Shown: positions 42,535 to 52,114, counted from the first letter of the stretch. The stretch: DNA of 64,000 bases from Zoogloea sp016790385 (GCF_041916735.1 NZ_JAYRYY010000005.1); one strand, 5' to 3'. A program made the numbers and translations. The notes: generated by a model not told the origin, from the letters alone.

Positions 42535-44538
42535 TCACTCCAGGGGCGCGCGCACCGCAAAGATCGCACTATCGAGAATCTGCCCCTCCGCGGACATCAG
42601 ATCCAGCACATGCCGGCCCGCAACCGGGCGCCAGGCCAGACGCAAGCCATTGCTACCCACGAGCCTCTCGCCATTGAGCCGCCACCACGCTCCCGACGGC
42701 GCGTGATGGGCATCAAGACTGATGCGGAAGGAGGGATCGTCGGCCAGGGCCATCGCATCCACCAGGCTGCCATTGGCTGGGTAGGCGATCCGCGGCAGGC
42801 TGCGTGGCGGGCCGACCCGCTCCTGCTCCGTACCACGGATAAACCACTCCCGACGCGGCGTCTCAATGGGCGGCTCGAAGACCACCAGCGCCGACACCAC
42901 CCCTGCGGGAGGCACGAGCCGATGGGCGGCTTGCGGACGGTGCAGCGCCCCCAGGACATCCCGCCATGTCTGACCGACGACCGCCGAGGCACGCCCCCCT
43001 GATGCCCACAGGACCACCGTGAAGCGATCCGAATAGCCGGCGCCGACGACTTCCCGTCCGTCGCTCCCATACTCACGATAGACCGAGGGCAGCCCCCCGG
43101 CCTCCCGCTCGGAATCCACCAGGATTTCGCTGACGATGAAAGCGGCTTCGGGCTTCAGCAGGCGCCGGGCTTGACGCTCCACGCCGGGAAGCAGTCGCGG
43201 CGCAAGCCACTGCCCTCCGGACGGAAGGCTGCGATACAGGCCCGCCAGAGTAACAAGGCCAAGCTCCGGCGTGCTGCCACGCGGCAGATCCACATCAGCC
43301 TGGCGCAGGCGTTCAGCCAGACTATCCCCCAGCATGCGTCCAACGGACTGAGCCGGATCGGCCATCCCGCCAGCCAGCGCCTGCCGGACACTGACCCAGG
43401 TCCGATCATCGGGCACCGTCGGAGCATGGTTCGAGAGCGGCTCCTCAATCAAACTCGCCGCGGTGATCAGACGTCGTTCCAGCGCCAGACCGTAGGCAAA
43501 GGGCTGCAACAGATTACCCAGATTGCGTGTTGGGACAAGCATGTCGGGATGGACACCATCCACTCCTCCCACGTAGGCCACAATATCGCCTGACGCGTTC
43601 TCCACCACCACCCCTGCGGCGGCCTCACTCAGGCCCGGGCGCTTCAAGGCGCCAAGAAGGACGCGCTGGGCCTCCGCATCAAGGGTGCTGACCACCCGCT
43701 CACCCGCTTGGCGGAGCAGCAAACGCGCAGCGTGGGGAGCCAGATCCCAGCGGGGTGCGGCACTCGGTCGATCAAGACTGGCCGTGACAAGGCGCTGGGC
43801 CGGAGCGCAGGCGGCGGGGGCATTCATCCGCTCGGCCAGTACGCAGGCCCGGCGGGCCACGACCTCCGGCCGGGCATTGGGGCCGCGTAGCAGTACCGCC
43901 AGAACCAGTGCTTCGGGCCGCCCCAGCTCGCCAGGCCCTTTGCCGAAGAGCGCCCGCGATGCCGCGTGGACACCCTGAAGATCACCCCGGAAGGGCGCCA
44001 GGTTCAGATAGGCCTCAAGGATCTGCTCTTTTGTCCAGCGAGCCTCGAGCGCCTGGGCGGCGAGGGCCTGGTTCCACTTCTGGCCGAGGGAGCGACGTGG
44101 CGTGCCGTTGACACCCAGGGCCAGATCGGGGTCGAGCAGCCCCGCGAGCTGCATGGACAGAGTGGATGCCCCACGCTTGCGGTCGTACCACAGGTTGTGC
44201 CATAGCGAGCCGGCAAAGGCCCGCCAGTCCACCCCCGAATGCTCGAAGAAGCGCTTGTCCTCAGCCGCCAGCAGGGCCTCCTTGAGGGCCGGCGAAAGGC
44301 TGTCGAGGCTGATCCACTCCAGCCGCCGCACCTCCATATCAAGTCGCCGTTCTGCCAGGGGTGTGCCATCCCGCGAGAGCAGCACGGCTACCGACGGGCG
44401 GGCACCGGCCCTCACCTCGGCAAAACCCGGAATGGCGTGGGCCGCCAGGGCCGAGGGCGCGGCGAAAAGAATCAGGGCCAGCGGTAGGAGTCGCCGGATC
44501 AGCAGAGCGCCCAAGAAGGAAATACGGATCGGGTACAT
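42535..44538 (-). CDS. pbpC: PBP1C-like protein: glycosyltransferase with ruined transpeptidase
   Basis: 667 residues from the ATG at 44538; no good ribosome binding site was found, so the start is tentative. Signal/anchor at about 12-32. The GT51 glycosyltransferase is intact: AAEDKRFFEHSGVDWRAF, RGASTLSMQLAGLL and KEQILEAYLNLAPF. In the penicillin-binding domain the Ser-x-x-Lys motif (usually GSTLKPF) reads GNLLQPFAYGLALE, giving Asn342 and Gln345, and no KTG motif is present where KTGTS is expected. The C-terminal BiPBP-type domain (about 570-667) remains. I infer glycan polymerisation without cross-linking. The YfhM alpha-macroglobulin partner gene is not adjacent. Confidence 0.9.
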   Translation of the reverse strand: MYPIRISFLGALLIRRLLPLALILFAAPSALAAHAIPGFAEVRAGARPSVAVLLSRDGTPLAERRLDMEVRRLEWISLDSLSPALKEALLAAEDKRFFEHSGVDWRAFAGSLWHNLWYDRKRGASTLSMQLAGLLDPDLALGVNGTPRRSLGQKWNQALAAQALEARWTKEQILEAYLNLAPFRGDLQGVHAASRALFGKGPGELGRPEALVLAVLLRGPNARPEVVARRACVLAERMNAPAACAPAQRLVTASLDRPSAAPRWDLAPHAARLLLRQAGERVVSTLDAEAQRVLLGALKRPGLSEAAAGVVVENASGDIVAYVGGVDGVHPDMLVPTRNLGNLLQPFAYGLALERRLITAASLIEEPLSNHAPTVPDDRTWVSVRQALAGGMADPAQSVGRMLGDSLAERLRQADVDLPRGSTPELGLVTLAGLYRSLPSGGQWLAPRLLPGVERQARRLLKPEAAFIVSEILVDSEREAGGLPSVYREYGSDGREVVGAGYSDRFTVVLWASGGRASAVVGQTWRDVLGALHRPQAAHRLVPPAGVVSALVVFEPPIETPRREWFIRGTEQERVGPPRSLPRIAYPANGSLVDAMALADDPSFRISLDAHHAPSGAWWRLNGERLVGSNGLRLAWRPVAGRHVLDLMSAEGQILDSAIFAVRAPLE

Positions 44539-44584
44539 GGGTGGCCGGCATTGTATGCCCCATCCCCCCCGGCCGAATGTGGGA

Positions 44585-45853
44585 TTACTGACGCTCCCCG
44601 CCGGTAAAAGTGTCAATCTTCGTAACCCCGTCAGAAGACGCGGCACCCAGCGCCCTCACTGCCGCCACGCGCGCCTGATGAACGGCTGCCGGGATACGCG
44701 ATTTGTCTTCGAGGCCACGGGCGACAGCCCCGGCATCGACCTGGCGCACCGCTTGCAGCGCTGCAAGCAGACGTGCCTGCTGAGGATAGGGGCGCTTTCC
44801 CGCCTCTCCCCCACGCCCCCGATGATCGCAAGCGCAGGCGGCCAGCATGGCCTCGAACCGCTCCGGCCGGCGCAGGCCGTCGCAGCGTTCGATGAGCTTC
44901 ACGACAGTCTCCGGACGCAGTTGCAGGGCCTGGTGGACGATGCCATGTTCGCGGGCCGTCATCACCGCCAGATCCCGACAGTCGGCGGGGCACTTCAAAC
45001 GTTCGCAGACCCGCCGCGCGAGGCGCTCGCTGGCCGCCTCGTGGCCGTAGTGGTGCGGCAGGATGTGCGCAGGCGTCAGGCTCTTGCCCAGATCATGGAG
45101 GAGGCAGGCCAGACGCACGGCTAGCGGCTGGCAGGAGGCGGCCGCTTCGTCGAGCACGAGCAACTGATGCACGCCGGTATCGATCTCAGGATGGTAGCGG
45201 GCGGGCTGGGGAATTCCGAACAGGCTGTCCAGCTCTGGCAGGATGCGCTCCAGCGCACCGCAGTCCCGCAACACCTCGATCATGCGTGAGGGCCTGACCT
45301 CCATCAGTCCTCGGGCCAGCTCCTGCCAGACCCGCTCGGGCACCAGGGCGTCCACCTCACCCGCAGCCACCATGGCCTGCATCAGCCGAAGGGTTTCCGG
45401 CGCCACCCGGAAATCGGCGAAGCGCGCGGCAAAGCGTGCCATCCGCAGGATGCGCACCGGATCCTCGGCAAAGGCCGGACTGACATGGCGAAAAATCCGC
45501 GCCCGCAGATCGGCCTGACCGCCATGGGGGTCGACGAGCACACCGTCACCCCCTCGGGCCATGGCGTTGATCGTGAGATCTCGCCGGGCCAGATCCTCTT
45601 CCAGGGTCACCGCCGGGTCGGTGTGAAAGACGAAGCCGGCGTAGCCGGGCGCCGTCTTCCGCTCGGTACGCGCAAGGGCATACTCTTCATGGGTCAGGGG
45701 ATGAAGGAAGACCGGAAAATCCTTCCCCACCGGACGATACCCCTGGGCTAGCAGGGCTTCGGGGGTGGCACCGACGACCACCCAGTCCCGGTCCTTCACC
45801 GGCAGACCAAGGAGTTCGTCGCGAATGGCGCCGCCGACGCAGAATATCTTCAT
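44585..45853 (-). CDS. cca: CCA-adding tRNA nucleotidyltransferase with HD domain
   Basis: 422 residues from the ATG at 45853, which overlaps the previous gene's stop as ATGA. Polymerase-beta-type head: VGGAIRDELLGLPVKDRDWVVVG, RDLTINAMAR, EDPVRILRMARFAARF. An HD domain (about 220-330) is present: RLACLLHDLGKSLTP. So it is the long, bifunctional type with phosphatase/phosphodiesterase activity. It adds or repairs the 3' CCA of tRNAs. The C-terminus stops 47 bases before the pbpC-like start. Confidence 0.97.
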   Translation of the reverse strand: MKIFCVGGAIRDELLGLPVKDRDWVVVGATPEALLAQGYRPVGKDFPVFLHPLTHEEYALARTERKTAPGYAGFVFHTDPAVTLEEDLARRDLTINAMARGGDGVLVDPHGGQADLRARIFRHVSPAFAEDPVRILRMARFAARFADFRVAPETLRLMQAMVAAGEVDALVPERVWQELARGLMEVRPSRMIEVLRDCGALERILPELDSLFGIPQPARYHPEIDTGVHQLLVLDEAAASCQPLAVRLACLLHDLGKSLTPAHILPHHYGHEAASERLARRVCERLKCPADCRDLAVMTAREHGIVHQALQLRPETVVKLIERCDGLRRPERFEAMLAACACDHRGRGGEAGKRPYPQQARLLAALQAVRQVDAGAVARGLEDKSRIPAAVHQARVAAVRALGAASSDGVTKIDTFTGGERQ

Positions 45854-46806
45854 GGGCGGTGGAGCTGAAAAGCCGTGTATCGGCAACGTTTATTGGACTT
45901 GCCAAGGTACATGGGGGCGATCACCTCAAGCGGGGTGGGCACGCGCCCCCAGGGCTGCGGGGGGCCGTCGCTGACATTGGGCGCACGCATCGAGCGCACA
46001 TTGTCGCGGCTCATCAGCGGCCCCGGCAGCATTTCGAGAAGACCCGCCTGGAGCATGGCAAGCCCCTCGGGCAAGGGAATGACGGGGCGGGGGCAGCCGG
46101 TCAGATCACCCACATACTCGACCAGCTCCTGGAGGGAGTACCGGGCGGGGCCGGCCATGTCGAAGGTCTGGCCGGCCGCATCACTGCGCAGGAAGGCTTC
46201 GGCGATCACGTCCGCCACATCCCCCACGTAAACCGGCTGAAAGCGCGCGCCCGCACCGCCCAACGGCAGCACCGGAAAGCGCCTGAGCAGACCGGCGAAA
46301 AGATTGAGGAAGCTGTCGCCGGGCCCGAAGATCACGGACGGACGCAGGATGGTCCATGCCACATCCGGTGCTGCCGCACGAATCTCCGCCTCGCCCGCGG
46401 CCTTCGAGCGTTGATACTCGGACGGCGCATCGGTACTGGCCCCCAGCGCGCTGACATGCACGATGCGCTGCACGCCGGCCTGACGAGCCGCCGCGACCAG
46501 GCGTTTCGGCAACTCGACGTGAGCCCGGGCAAAATCCGGACCAAAGGGCGAACCGGAACGTGAATGGAGCACGCCCACCAGATTCACCACCGCATCCATG
46601 CCGGTCATCAGCGTGGCCAGGGTGGGTGGGTCGAAAAGATCGGCTTCACGCACATCCACCATCGGCAGCGGCAGCAGATGGCGGGCACGCTCGCGGTGCC
46701 GGGTGGGAATGACCAGCCGGCAGCCGTCAGCCGTCAGGCGCTCGGCAAGGGCGGTGCCGACGAAGCCGCTGCCTCCGATGATGAGAACATTGCGGATGGG
46801 GGTCAT
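45850..46806 (-). CDS. Complex I NDUFA9-like NAD(P)-binding protein
   Basis: 318 residues from the ATG at 46806, with AGGAGA about 9 bases upstream. Extended/atypical SDR: Rossmann IGGSGFVGTALAERL, DAVVNLVGVLHS, VHVSALGAS, YQRSKAAGEAEI (Tyr-x-x-x-Lys) and WTILRPSVIFGPGDSFLN. This is the family of complex I subunit NDUFA9 and related oxidoreductases; the bacterial role is unclear. It is translationally coupled with cca through a four-base overlap. Confidence 0.92.
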   Translation of the reverse strand: MTPIRNVLIIGGSGFVGTALAERLTADGCRLVIPTRHRERARHLLPLPMVDVREADLFDPPTLATLMTGMDAVVNLVGVLHSRSGSPFGPDFARAHVELPKRLVAAARQAGVQRIVHVSALGASTDAPSEYQRSKAAGEAEIRAAAPDVAWTILRPSVIFGPGDSFLNLFAGLLRRFPVLPLGGAGARFQPVYVGDVADVIAEAFLRSDAAGQTFDMAGPARYSLQELVEYVGDLTGCPRPVIPLPEGLAMLQAGLLEMLPGPLMSRDNVRSMRAPNVSDGPPQPWGRVPTPLEVIAPMYLGKSNKRCRYTAFQLHRP

Positions 46807-46875
46807 GACTGTCTCCTGGGTTGCGCCACGTTGACAGATCAGAACCGAAGCAAACAATTCCCTGACGGGCCGATC

Positions 46876-48843
46876 TTATTCGAGCCCAGCCCCCGGCGCG
46901 GGGCTGCCCATGTCGCCACCGACCGCGCCGTTGCTGGCTGCAATCGTGCCGAGCCGACTCTTCAGGGTGGGGGAGCGTCCTTCGAGGAGGGTGCTGTAAA
47001 CCACGGCGTTCGCCATCACCTTCTTCACATAGTCGCGGGTTTCACCGAAGGGGATGGTCTCGGCATAGATCGCTCCCTCGAGGGGCTTCACGTCCTTCCA
47101 GCGCTTGGCGCGCCCCGGGCCGGCATTGTAGGCGGCAGAGGCCAGCACCGGGTGATTGTCGAGGCCCTCAAGGACCATCCGCATGTAGGTGGTACCGAAC
47201 ATCACATTGGTATCGGGATCCCGCAGCCAGCCGACGTTGTAACCCTTCATGCCGAGCTTGCCGGCAATCCACTGGCCGGTAGTCGGCATGATCTGCATCA
47301 GCCCCTGGGCACCGACGCCCGAGCGGGCCGAGGTGACAAAACGACTCTCCTGGCGCATCAGGCCGTATACCCAGCCAGTGTCGAGGTCGCGGCTGCGCGC
47401 ATTGGGTTCGATGCGCTCCCGATAGGGGGCCAGATAGCGCAGGCTGTAGTCATGCTCATTGCGTGTCCGGTCGGCCGCATTGATGGCCCGGTCATAAATG
47501 CCGAGTTGCTGGGCGAACTGGGCTGCGGCCAGGAGGAAGCGGTCATCCCGGTTGCGCAGGGTCCAGTTCCATTCCCGCGTGCCTTCGGTACGCATGTCGA
47601 GACGGAAGAGGGCCACAGCGCGCTGCACACCAGGGGTCTGACGCACCCGCTGGGCCTCGTCCTCGCTGATGCTGCGGGCCTTGTCAGGCAGTCGGAAACT
47701 GCGCCCCAGCTCCTCGTCCGACAGAATGCTGTAGAAGGTGGGGTGCCCGGCCAGACGCTCGAACGCCTGTCGGGCCGCGTCCTTGTTGCCCAGCGCCTGG
47801 TCGGCTCGACCCTGCCAGTATGTCCAGTCCGGCAGATCCCGCTGGGCCACCGGCATGGCCTCGACAGCCAACTTGACGGCTCGCCAGTCGCCGGCGCGTA
47901 GTGCGGCACGCACCCGCCAGGCGGCCTGCTCGTCGGACATCGGCGTATCTCCGGCGGCTTTGAACCAGGCATGGGCCTCGGGAAGCAGCTTGGTGGCGCC
48001 TTGCCACGCAATCTGACCAAGAGCATAGGCGCGCTCCGCGGCTGAAAAACGCTCGTCGATGCGGGCATAGCGCAGGTAAGCCCCCATCGGGTCGTCCCGC
48101 GACAGGCGCGCCAGGGCGATAAGGGCCAGCTCGCGCCCCTGGCGGCTGGCGGCAAAGTTGATGGGCTGACGGTCAAGCCAGGTGGAGGGGTTGGTGCTGG
48201 CCTTTTCCAGGTCCGACGGCCCCAGCGCCTGCTCGGCCGGCAGCCAGCTCGCCACCGCACGCGCCCCGCTGAGACGCTTGGCCTCCATGAGACGCCGGAT
48301 ACGCATCCACATTTCGTCCGGCGTCACCAGCCCCTCACTGGCAAGCGCCTGGAGCAGCGGAACACAGCTCTCCGGCGTGTCCACCAGCGAGAACCACAGC
48401 GGCCGCACCTCGCCCAGCACCGCCGGATCAGCGTTTTGCCGGCGAGCCTGATGGTGGTAGCAACGCAGTTCCTGGTCGGGCTGCTCCAGGCGAGAAAATT
48501 CGGCCATGAAACTGCCCCACTCGCCGCGCTTGCCCAGGCTGCGCAGCCACTCACTCCGCAGCTTCTCGGCCAGCCAGCTACCCGCATTGCGTTCGAGAAA
48601 ATCCTGGATGCGGGCGGGGTCGAAATCAGGGCTCGGGCGCGAGATCAGGTTCGACAAGGCCCAGTACTCGGGATAGGGATCAAGCACGTGGCCGGTGGCC
48701 GGCGCGTTGATCGCCAGCCGGTTGCGATCGCCACTGCGCGCTGCGTCCCGGGCAAGGAGGATGCGCTCGTCGCCCGGATCACCGCCGGCCGGCATGGCCA
48801 CCCACAAAAATGCCGCCAACACGGCCCACGCGCTATTCTTCAT
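46876..48843 (-). CDS. slt: Soluble lytic murein transglycosylase
   Basis: 655 residues from the ATG at 48843. A signal peptide (1-19) is followed by a long helical superhelix (about 30-450) of TPR-like hairpins and a C-terminal SLT domain: catalytic Glu in GLMRQESRFVTSARSGVGAQGLMQIMPTTG, then MFGTTYMRMVLEGLDNHPVLASAAYNAGPGRAKRW. It cleaves glycan strands to 1,6-anhydro-muropeptides in the periplasm. It is divergent from the cyclo-ligase gene and runs into the NDUFA9-like gene. Confidence 0.97.
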   Translation of the reverse strand: MKNSAWAVLAAFLWVAMPAGGDPGDERILLARDAARSGDRNRLAINAPATGHVLDPYPEYWALSNLISRPSPDFDPARIQDFLERNAGSWLAEKLRSEWLRSLGKRGEWGSFMAEFSRLEQPDQELRCYHHQARRQNADPAVLGEVRPLWFSLVDTPESCVPLLQALASEGLVTPDEMWMRIRRLMEAKRLSGARAVASWLPAEQALGPSDLEKASTNPSTWLDRQPINFAASRQGRELALIALARLSRDDPMGAYLRYARIDERFSAAERAYALGQIAWQGATKLLPEAHAWFKAAGDTPMSDEQAAWRVRAALRAGDWRAVKLAVEAMPVAQRDLPDWTYWQGRADQALGNKDAARQAFERLAGHPTFYSILSDEELGRSFRLPDKARSISEDEAQRVRQTPGVQRAVALFRLDMRTEGTREWNWTLRNRDDRFLLAAAQFAQQLGIYDRAINAADRTRNEHDYSLRYLAPYRERIEPNARSRDLDTGWVYGLMRQESRFVTSARSGVGAQGLMQIMPTTGQWIAGKLGMKGYNVGWLRDPDTNVMFGTTYMRMVLEGLDNHPVLASAAYNAGPGRAKRWKDVKPLEGAIYAETIPFGETRDYVKKVMANAVVYSTLLEGRSPTLKSRLGTIAASNGAVGGDMGSPAPGAGLE

Positions 48844-48883
48844 CAACTTTCGTCCCGCCAAAATGCCGTCGGAGAATAGCACA

Positions 48884-49552
48884 GTGAACACCTCAGACTC
48901 CCCCGCCGGGAGCGATATTGCTGCACTGCGAAAAGCCTTGCGCCAGCGGGCCATCGCGGCCCGCGAGGCCATGCCCGACAACACGCGGGCCGCACTCACC
49001 GCGCGCATCGAAACGCAGCTGGACGTTCTACTGGAGCGCCTGGCCCCGCAGACCCTGGCCTTTTGCTGGCCGTGGCGTGGAGAAGTCGATCTGGTGGCCT
49101 GGGTTGGCCGCTGGCTGGCCGCCGATCCGGCGCGGCAGGCCGCCCTGCCGGAAGTCACGGGGCCGGCGGAGCCGATGGGGTTTCGACGCTGGCAACCGGG
49201 CGAGGCCATGGCAAGCGACCGTCACGGCATTCCCGTGCCAATGGACGGCACCCGGATCGCGCCGGACGTGATCCTGATTCCCCTCAATGCGTTTGATGCC
49301 GCGGGCTACCGGCTTGGCTACGGGGGAGGCTACTTCGACCGCACCCTGGCCGCCCTCGCCCCGCGCCCCCTATGTGTTGGTGTGGCCTTTGAACTGGCGC
49401 GGACCGACTCAACCCACCCCCAAGCCCACGACCTGCCCATGGACTGGATCGTCACCGAATCGGGCACGCACCCGGCCGGCGCGCAGACAGCGGTCAGCGG
49501 CCGACCGGCCGCACCCCTTGCAGGGGGCTGCCCAGAATGGCCGCCCGGATGA
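48884..49552 (+). CDS. 5-formyltetrahydrofolate cyclo-ligase
   Basis: 222 residues from a GTG at 48884, preferred because CGGAG lies about 10 bases upstream; an in-frame ATG at 48863 would add seven residues. Family motifs: ALRKALRQRAIAAREAM (substrate/ATP Arg), LPEVTGPAEPMGFRRW and the signature DAAGYRLGYGGGYFDRTLA. It converts 5-formyl-THF to 5,10-methenyl-THF with ATP. The C-terminal end overlaps the convergent oxyR by 59 bases. Confidence 0.94.
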   Translation: MNTSDSPAGSDIAALRKALRQRAIAAREAMPDNTRAALTARIETQLDVLLERLAPQTLAFCWPWRGEVDLVAWVGRWLAADPARQAALPEVTGPAEPMGFRRWQPGEAMASDRHGIPVPMDGTRIAPDVILIPLNAFDAAGYRLGYGGGYFDRTLAALAPRPLCVGVAFELARTDSTHPQAHDLPMDWIVTESGTHPAGAQTAVSGRPAAPLAGGCPEWPPG

Positions 49553-50411
49553 CATCAATAGCCCCGCTGCGGGGATAAGTGACCCGCCAGGCCAGGGCGA
49601 TGCGCCGGAATGGCTCTGGCGCCTCAAAGGGGCGCACGGTGAGGAGCGAATTGCCACCGGGCAGAGGGTCGGCGGCCGAGCTGGGCAACACCGTGATACC
49701 CGCGCCGGTGGCGACCATATGGCGGATGGTTTCCAGCGAACTGCCCTCCAGGGTGCGTTGCAGCCCTTCACCACCGCGGCACAGGGGGCAGACCTCCAGC
49801 ACCTGATCGCGGAAGCAGTTGCCGGCACCGAGCAGGAGCAGGGGCGCTTCGGCCAGCCGTGCCGCAGGAATTGCCGCGTCTTCTTCCCAGGCATGGCCGG
49901 CCGGCATCAGAACCCGGAAGGGCTCGTCATACACCGCCTGGGTGACAATGCCGGGCTCTTCAAACGGGAGCGCCACCACGATCACGTCCAGGTCGCCGCG
50001 CTTGAGCGATTCGGCAAGACGGGCCGTGTAGTTTTCCTGGATGAGCAGCGGCATGGAGGGTGCCGCCCCGTGGACCCGTGGAATCAGATGGGGCAGGAGG
50101 TAGGGGCCGATCGTGTAAATCACGCCGAGCTTGAGTGGCCCGGACAGGGGATCACGCCCGGCAGTGGCCAACTCCTTGATCTGACCGGCCTCCAGCAGCA
50201 CCCGCTCCGCCTGGGCAACGATACGCGCGCCGATATCCGTAATCTTCACGTCGGCCGCACTGCGCTCAAAGAGCGTGACAGCCAGCTCGTCCTCAAGCTT
50301 CTTGATGGCAACCGACAGGGTCGGCTGGCTGACATTGCAGCGTTCGGCCGCGTGACCGAAATGACGCTCGCGAGCCAGTGCGACGAGATAGCGAAGATCG
50401 GTTAGCGTCAT
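49494..50411 (-). CDS. oxyR: Hydrogen peroxide-sensing regulator OxyR
   Basis: 305 residues, LysR family. Winged helix 1-60 (LRYLVALARERHFGHAAERCNVSQPTLSVAIKKLE). The redox pair is present at the canonical positions Cys199 and Cys208 in GNCFRDQVLEVCPLC, which form a disulfide on oxidation. It activates catalase and peroxidase genes. It is divergent from degQ, and a likely autoregulatory ATAG-N7-CTAT site lies in front of its start. Confidence 0.97.
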   Translation of the reverse strand: MTLTDLRYLVALARERHFGHAAERCNVSQPTLSVAIKKLEDELAVTLFERSAADVKITDIGARIVAQAERVLLEAGQIKELATAGRDPLSGPLKLGVIYTIGPYLLPHLIPRVHGAAPSMPLLIQENYTARLAESLKRGDLDVIVVALPFEEPGIVTQAVYDEPFRVLMPAGHAWEEDAAIPAARLAEAPLLLLGAGNCFRDQVLEVCPLCRGGEGLQRTLEGSSLETIRHMVATGAGITVLPSSAADPLPGGNSLLTVRPFEAPEPFRRIALAWRVTYPRSGAIDVIRAAILGSPLQGVRPVGR

Positions 50412-50430
50412 CGGGTCACCTCGGTAGGCA

Positions 50431-50445
50431 ATAGTGATTCACTAT
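50431..50445 (-). promoter_or_regulatory. OxyR autoregulatory half-site
   Basis: ATAGTGATTCACTAT fits the OxyR half-operator ATAG-N7-CTAT and is a 6-bp perfect inverted repeat, 20 bases before the oxyR start. A second half-site at the standard spacing was not clear. Confidence 0.55.
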
Positions 50446-50543
50446 ACATCGTCGCTGTAAAAAGGGGCGGCGCAGCCGGAAATCAACGCTCGGACTTGCT
50501 TTGTGGAAAAACGCCCCAATTTTGTAAGCGCTTGTTTAAACAT

Positions 50544-50570
50544 GGAACACGCCGCTCCCGCGCGCGTCAG
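50544..50570 (+). promoter_or_regulatory. Sigma-E-like promoter of degQ
   Basis: GGAACAC (50544-50550), 16-base spacer, TCAG (50567-50570) followed by TTTTC resembles the RpoE pattern GGAACTT-N16-TCTNA/TCAAA. The transcript would begin near 50576, about 22 bases before the ATG. DegP/MucD-type proteases are classic sigma-E targets. Confidence 0.55.
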
Positions 50571-50597
50571 TTTTCAGGCCTTCAACTGGAGCAATAG

Positions 50598-52109
50598 ATG
50601 AAACCTGTCCTGGTTCGATCCACCCTCGCATTCTCGGCCCTCGTCCTGGCCCTTTCCGGTTGCCTTCAGGATGGGAGCGCCATCTCGCCGTCCCACGCGG
50701 CCAACGGCACCCCGGCTGGCGTTGCGCCCCCGGCCGCCCAAGCTCCGCAGGCCCCCGCAAACCGCTATGGACTGCCCGATTTCTCCTCACTGGTCGAGCA
50801 GGTCGGGCCGGCCGTAGTGAACATCAGCGTCACCCAGAAGGTCGCCCGGGGTGGTGCCACGGCCGGGGAAGACCCCTTCGCCGGAGATCCCTTCTACGAT
50901 TTCCTGCGCCGCTTCGGCGTTCCCGTACCCGGCATGCCGGGCAATGGCGGCGGCGGCAATCGCAGCCCGGAACAGATCCAGCAGGGCGTGGGCTCAGGCT
51001 TCATCGTCAGCGCTGATGGCTACGTCCTGACCAATGCCCATGTGGTCGACGGTGCCGGCGAAGTCACCGTGCGCCTCACGGACAAACGGGAGTTCAAGGC
51101 CAAAGTGGTCGGCACCGACAAGCGCACCGACGTTGCCCTTCTCAAGATCGATGCCAACGGCCTCCCCTACGTCAAAACCGGCGACGCCGAGCACAGCAAG
51201 GTTGGCGAATGGGTGGTGGCCATGGGCTCCCCCTTCGGCTTCGAAAACACCGTTACGGCCGGCATCATCAGCGCCAAGGCACGCCGTCTGCCGGACGAGA
51301 ACTACGTGCCCTTCATTCAGACCGACGTGGCCATCAATCCGGGCAACTCCGGCGGCCCCCTGTTCAACCTCGCCGGTGAGGTCATCGGCATCAACTCGCA
51401 GATCTACTCCCGCTCAGGCGGCTTCATGGGGATCTCCTTCGCCATTCCCATCGACGTGGCAATGAAAGTGAAGGACCAGCTGCAAAAGTACGGCAAGGTC
51501 TCGCGGGGTCGACTGGGGGTGACCATCCAGGGGCTCGACGCCGAACTGGCTCAGAATTTCGGTCTCGACAAGGCCGCCGGCGCCCTCGTGGCCAACGTGG
51601 AGCCCGGCTCGCCCGCCGAAAAGGGCGGCCTGCAGGCAGGCGATGTGGTGCTCGGCGTCAATGGTCAAAAGGTGGACAACTCCGCCGATCTTCCACGAAT
51701 CATCGGCGAGCAGAAGCCGGGAACAGTCGTCCGACTGTCTGTGTGGCGTGACCGCAAGGCGCGCGACATTACCGTCACCCTCGGTGAGCAGACTGGCGAG
51801 AAAGTTCTTGCGGCCACACCCGACCGCAAGAACGACGGGGCCGGCAACAAGCTCGGTCTGGCCGGTCGCGCCCTCACCGCGCAGGAAGCCAGCCGCCTCG
51901 GCATTCCCGGTGGCATCGTCGTCGAGGGCGTCAGCGGCCCCGCGGCCAAGGCCGGCCTGCAGAACGGCGACGTGATCCTCGGCATCAACAATCAGGGCAT
52001 AACCAGCGTGGAGCAGTTCCGCAAGCTTCTCGACGCCGCCGGAAACCGCTTCGCCCTGCTGATCCAGCGCGGAGGAAACCGGATCTTCCTGCCGATCCGC
52101 ATCGGCTGA
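50598..52109 (+). CDS. degQ: DegQ/MucD-type serine endoprotease, predicted lipoprotein
   Basis: 503 residues with CTGGAG before the ATG. The N-terminus is unusual: LSGC at residues 19-22 is a good lipobox, where family members normally have a cleaved signal peptide. Protease domain: His in LTNAHVVDGAGEVTV, Asp in DKRTDVALLKI, Ser in INPGNSGGPLFN. Two PDZ domains follow (about 300-390, GVTIQGLDAELAQNFGLDKAAGALV; 405-503). It degrades or chaperones misfolded envelope proteins. It is divergent from oxyR and has a sigma-E-like promoter and its own terminator. Confidence 0.96.
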   Translation: MKPVLVRSTLAFSALVLALSGCLQDGSAISPSHAANGTPAGVAPPAAQAPQAPANRYGLPDFSSLVEQVGPAVVNISVTQKVARGGATAGEDPFAGDPFYDFLRRFGVPVPGMPGNGGGGNRSPEQIQQGVGSGFIVSADGYVLTNAHVVDGAGEVTVRLTDKREFKAKVVGTDKRTDVALLKIDANGLPYVKTGDAEHSKVGEWVVAMGSPFGFENTVTAGIISAKARRLPDENYVPFIQTDVAINPGNSGGPLFNLAGEVIGINSQIYSRSGGFMGISFAIPIDVAMKVKDQLQKYGKVSRGRLGVTIQGLDAELAQNFGLDKAAGALVANVEPGSPAEKGGLQAGDVVLGVNGQKVDNSADLPRIIGEQKPGTVVRLSVWRDRKARDITVTLGEQTGEKVLAATPDRKNDGAGNKLGLAGRALTAQEASRLGIPGGIVVEGVSGPAAKAGLQNGDVILGINNQGITSVEQFRKLLDAAGNRFALLIQRGGNRIFLPIRIG

Positions 52110-52114
52110 GGAAG

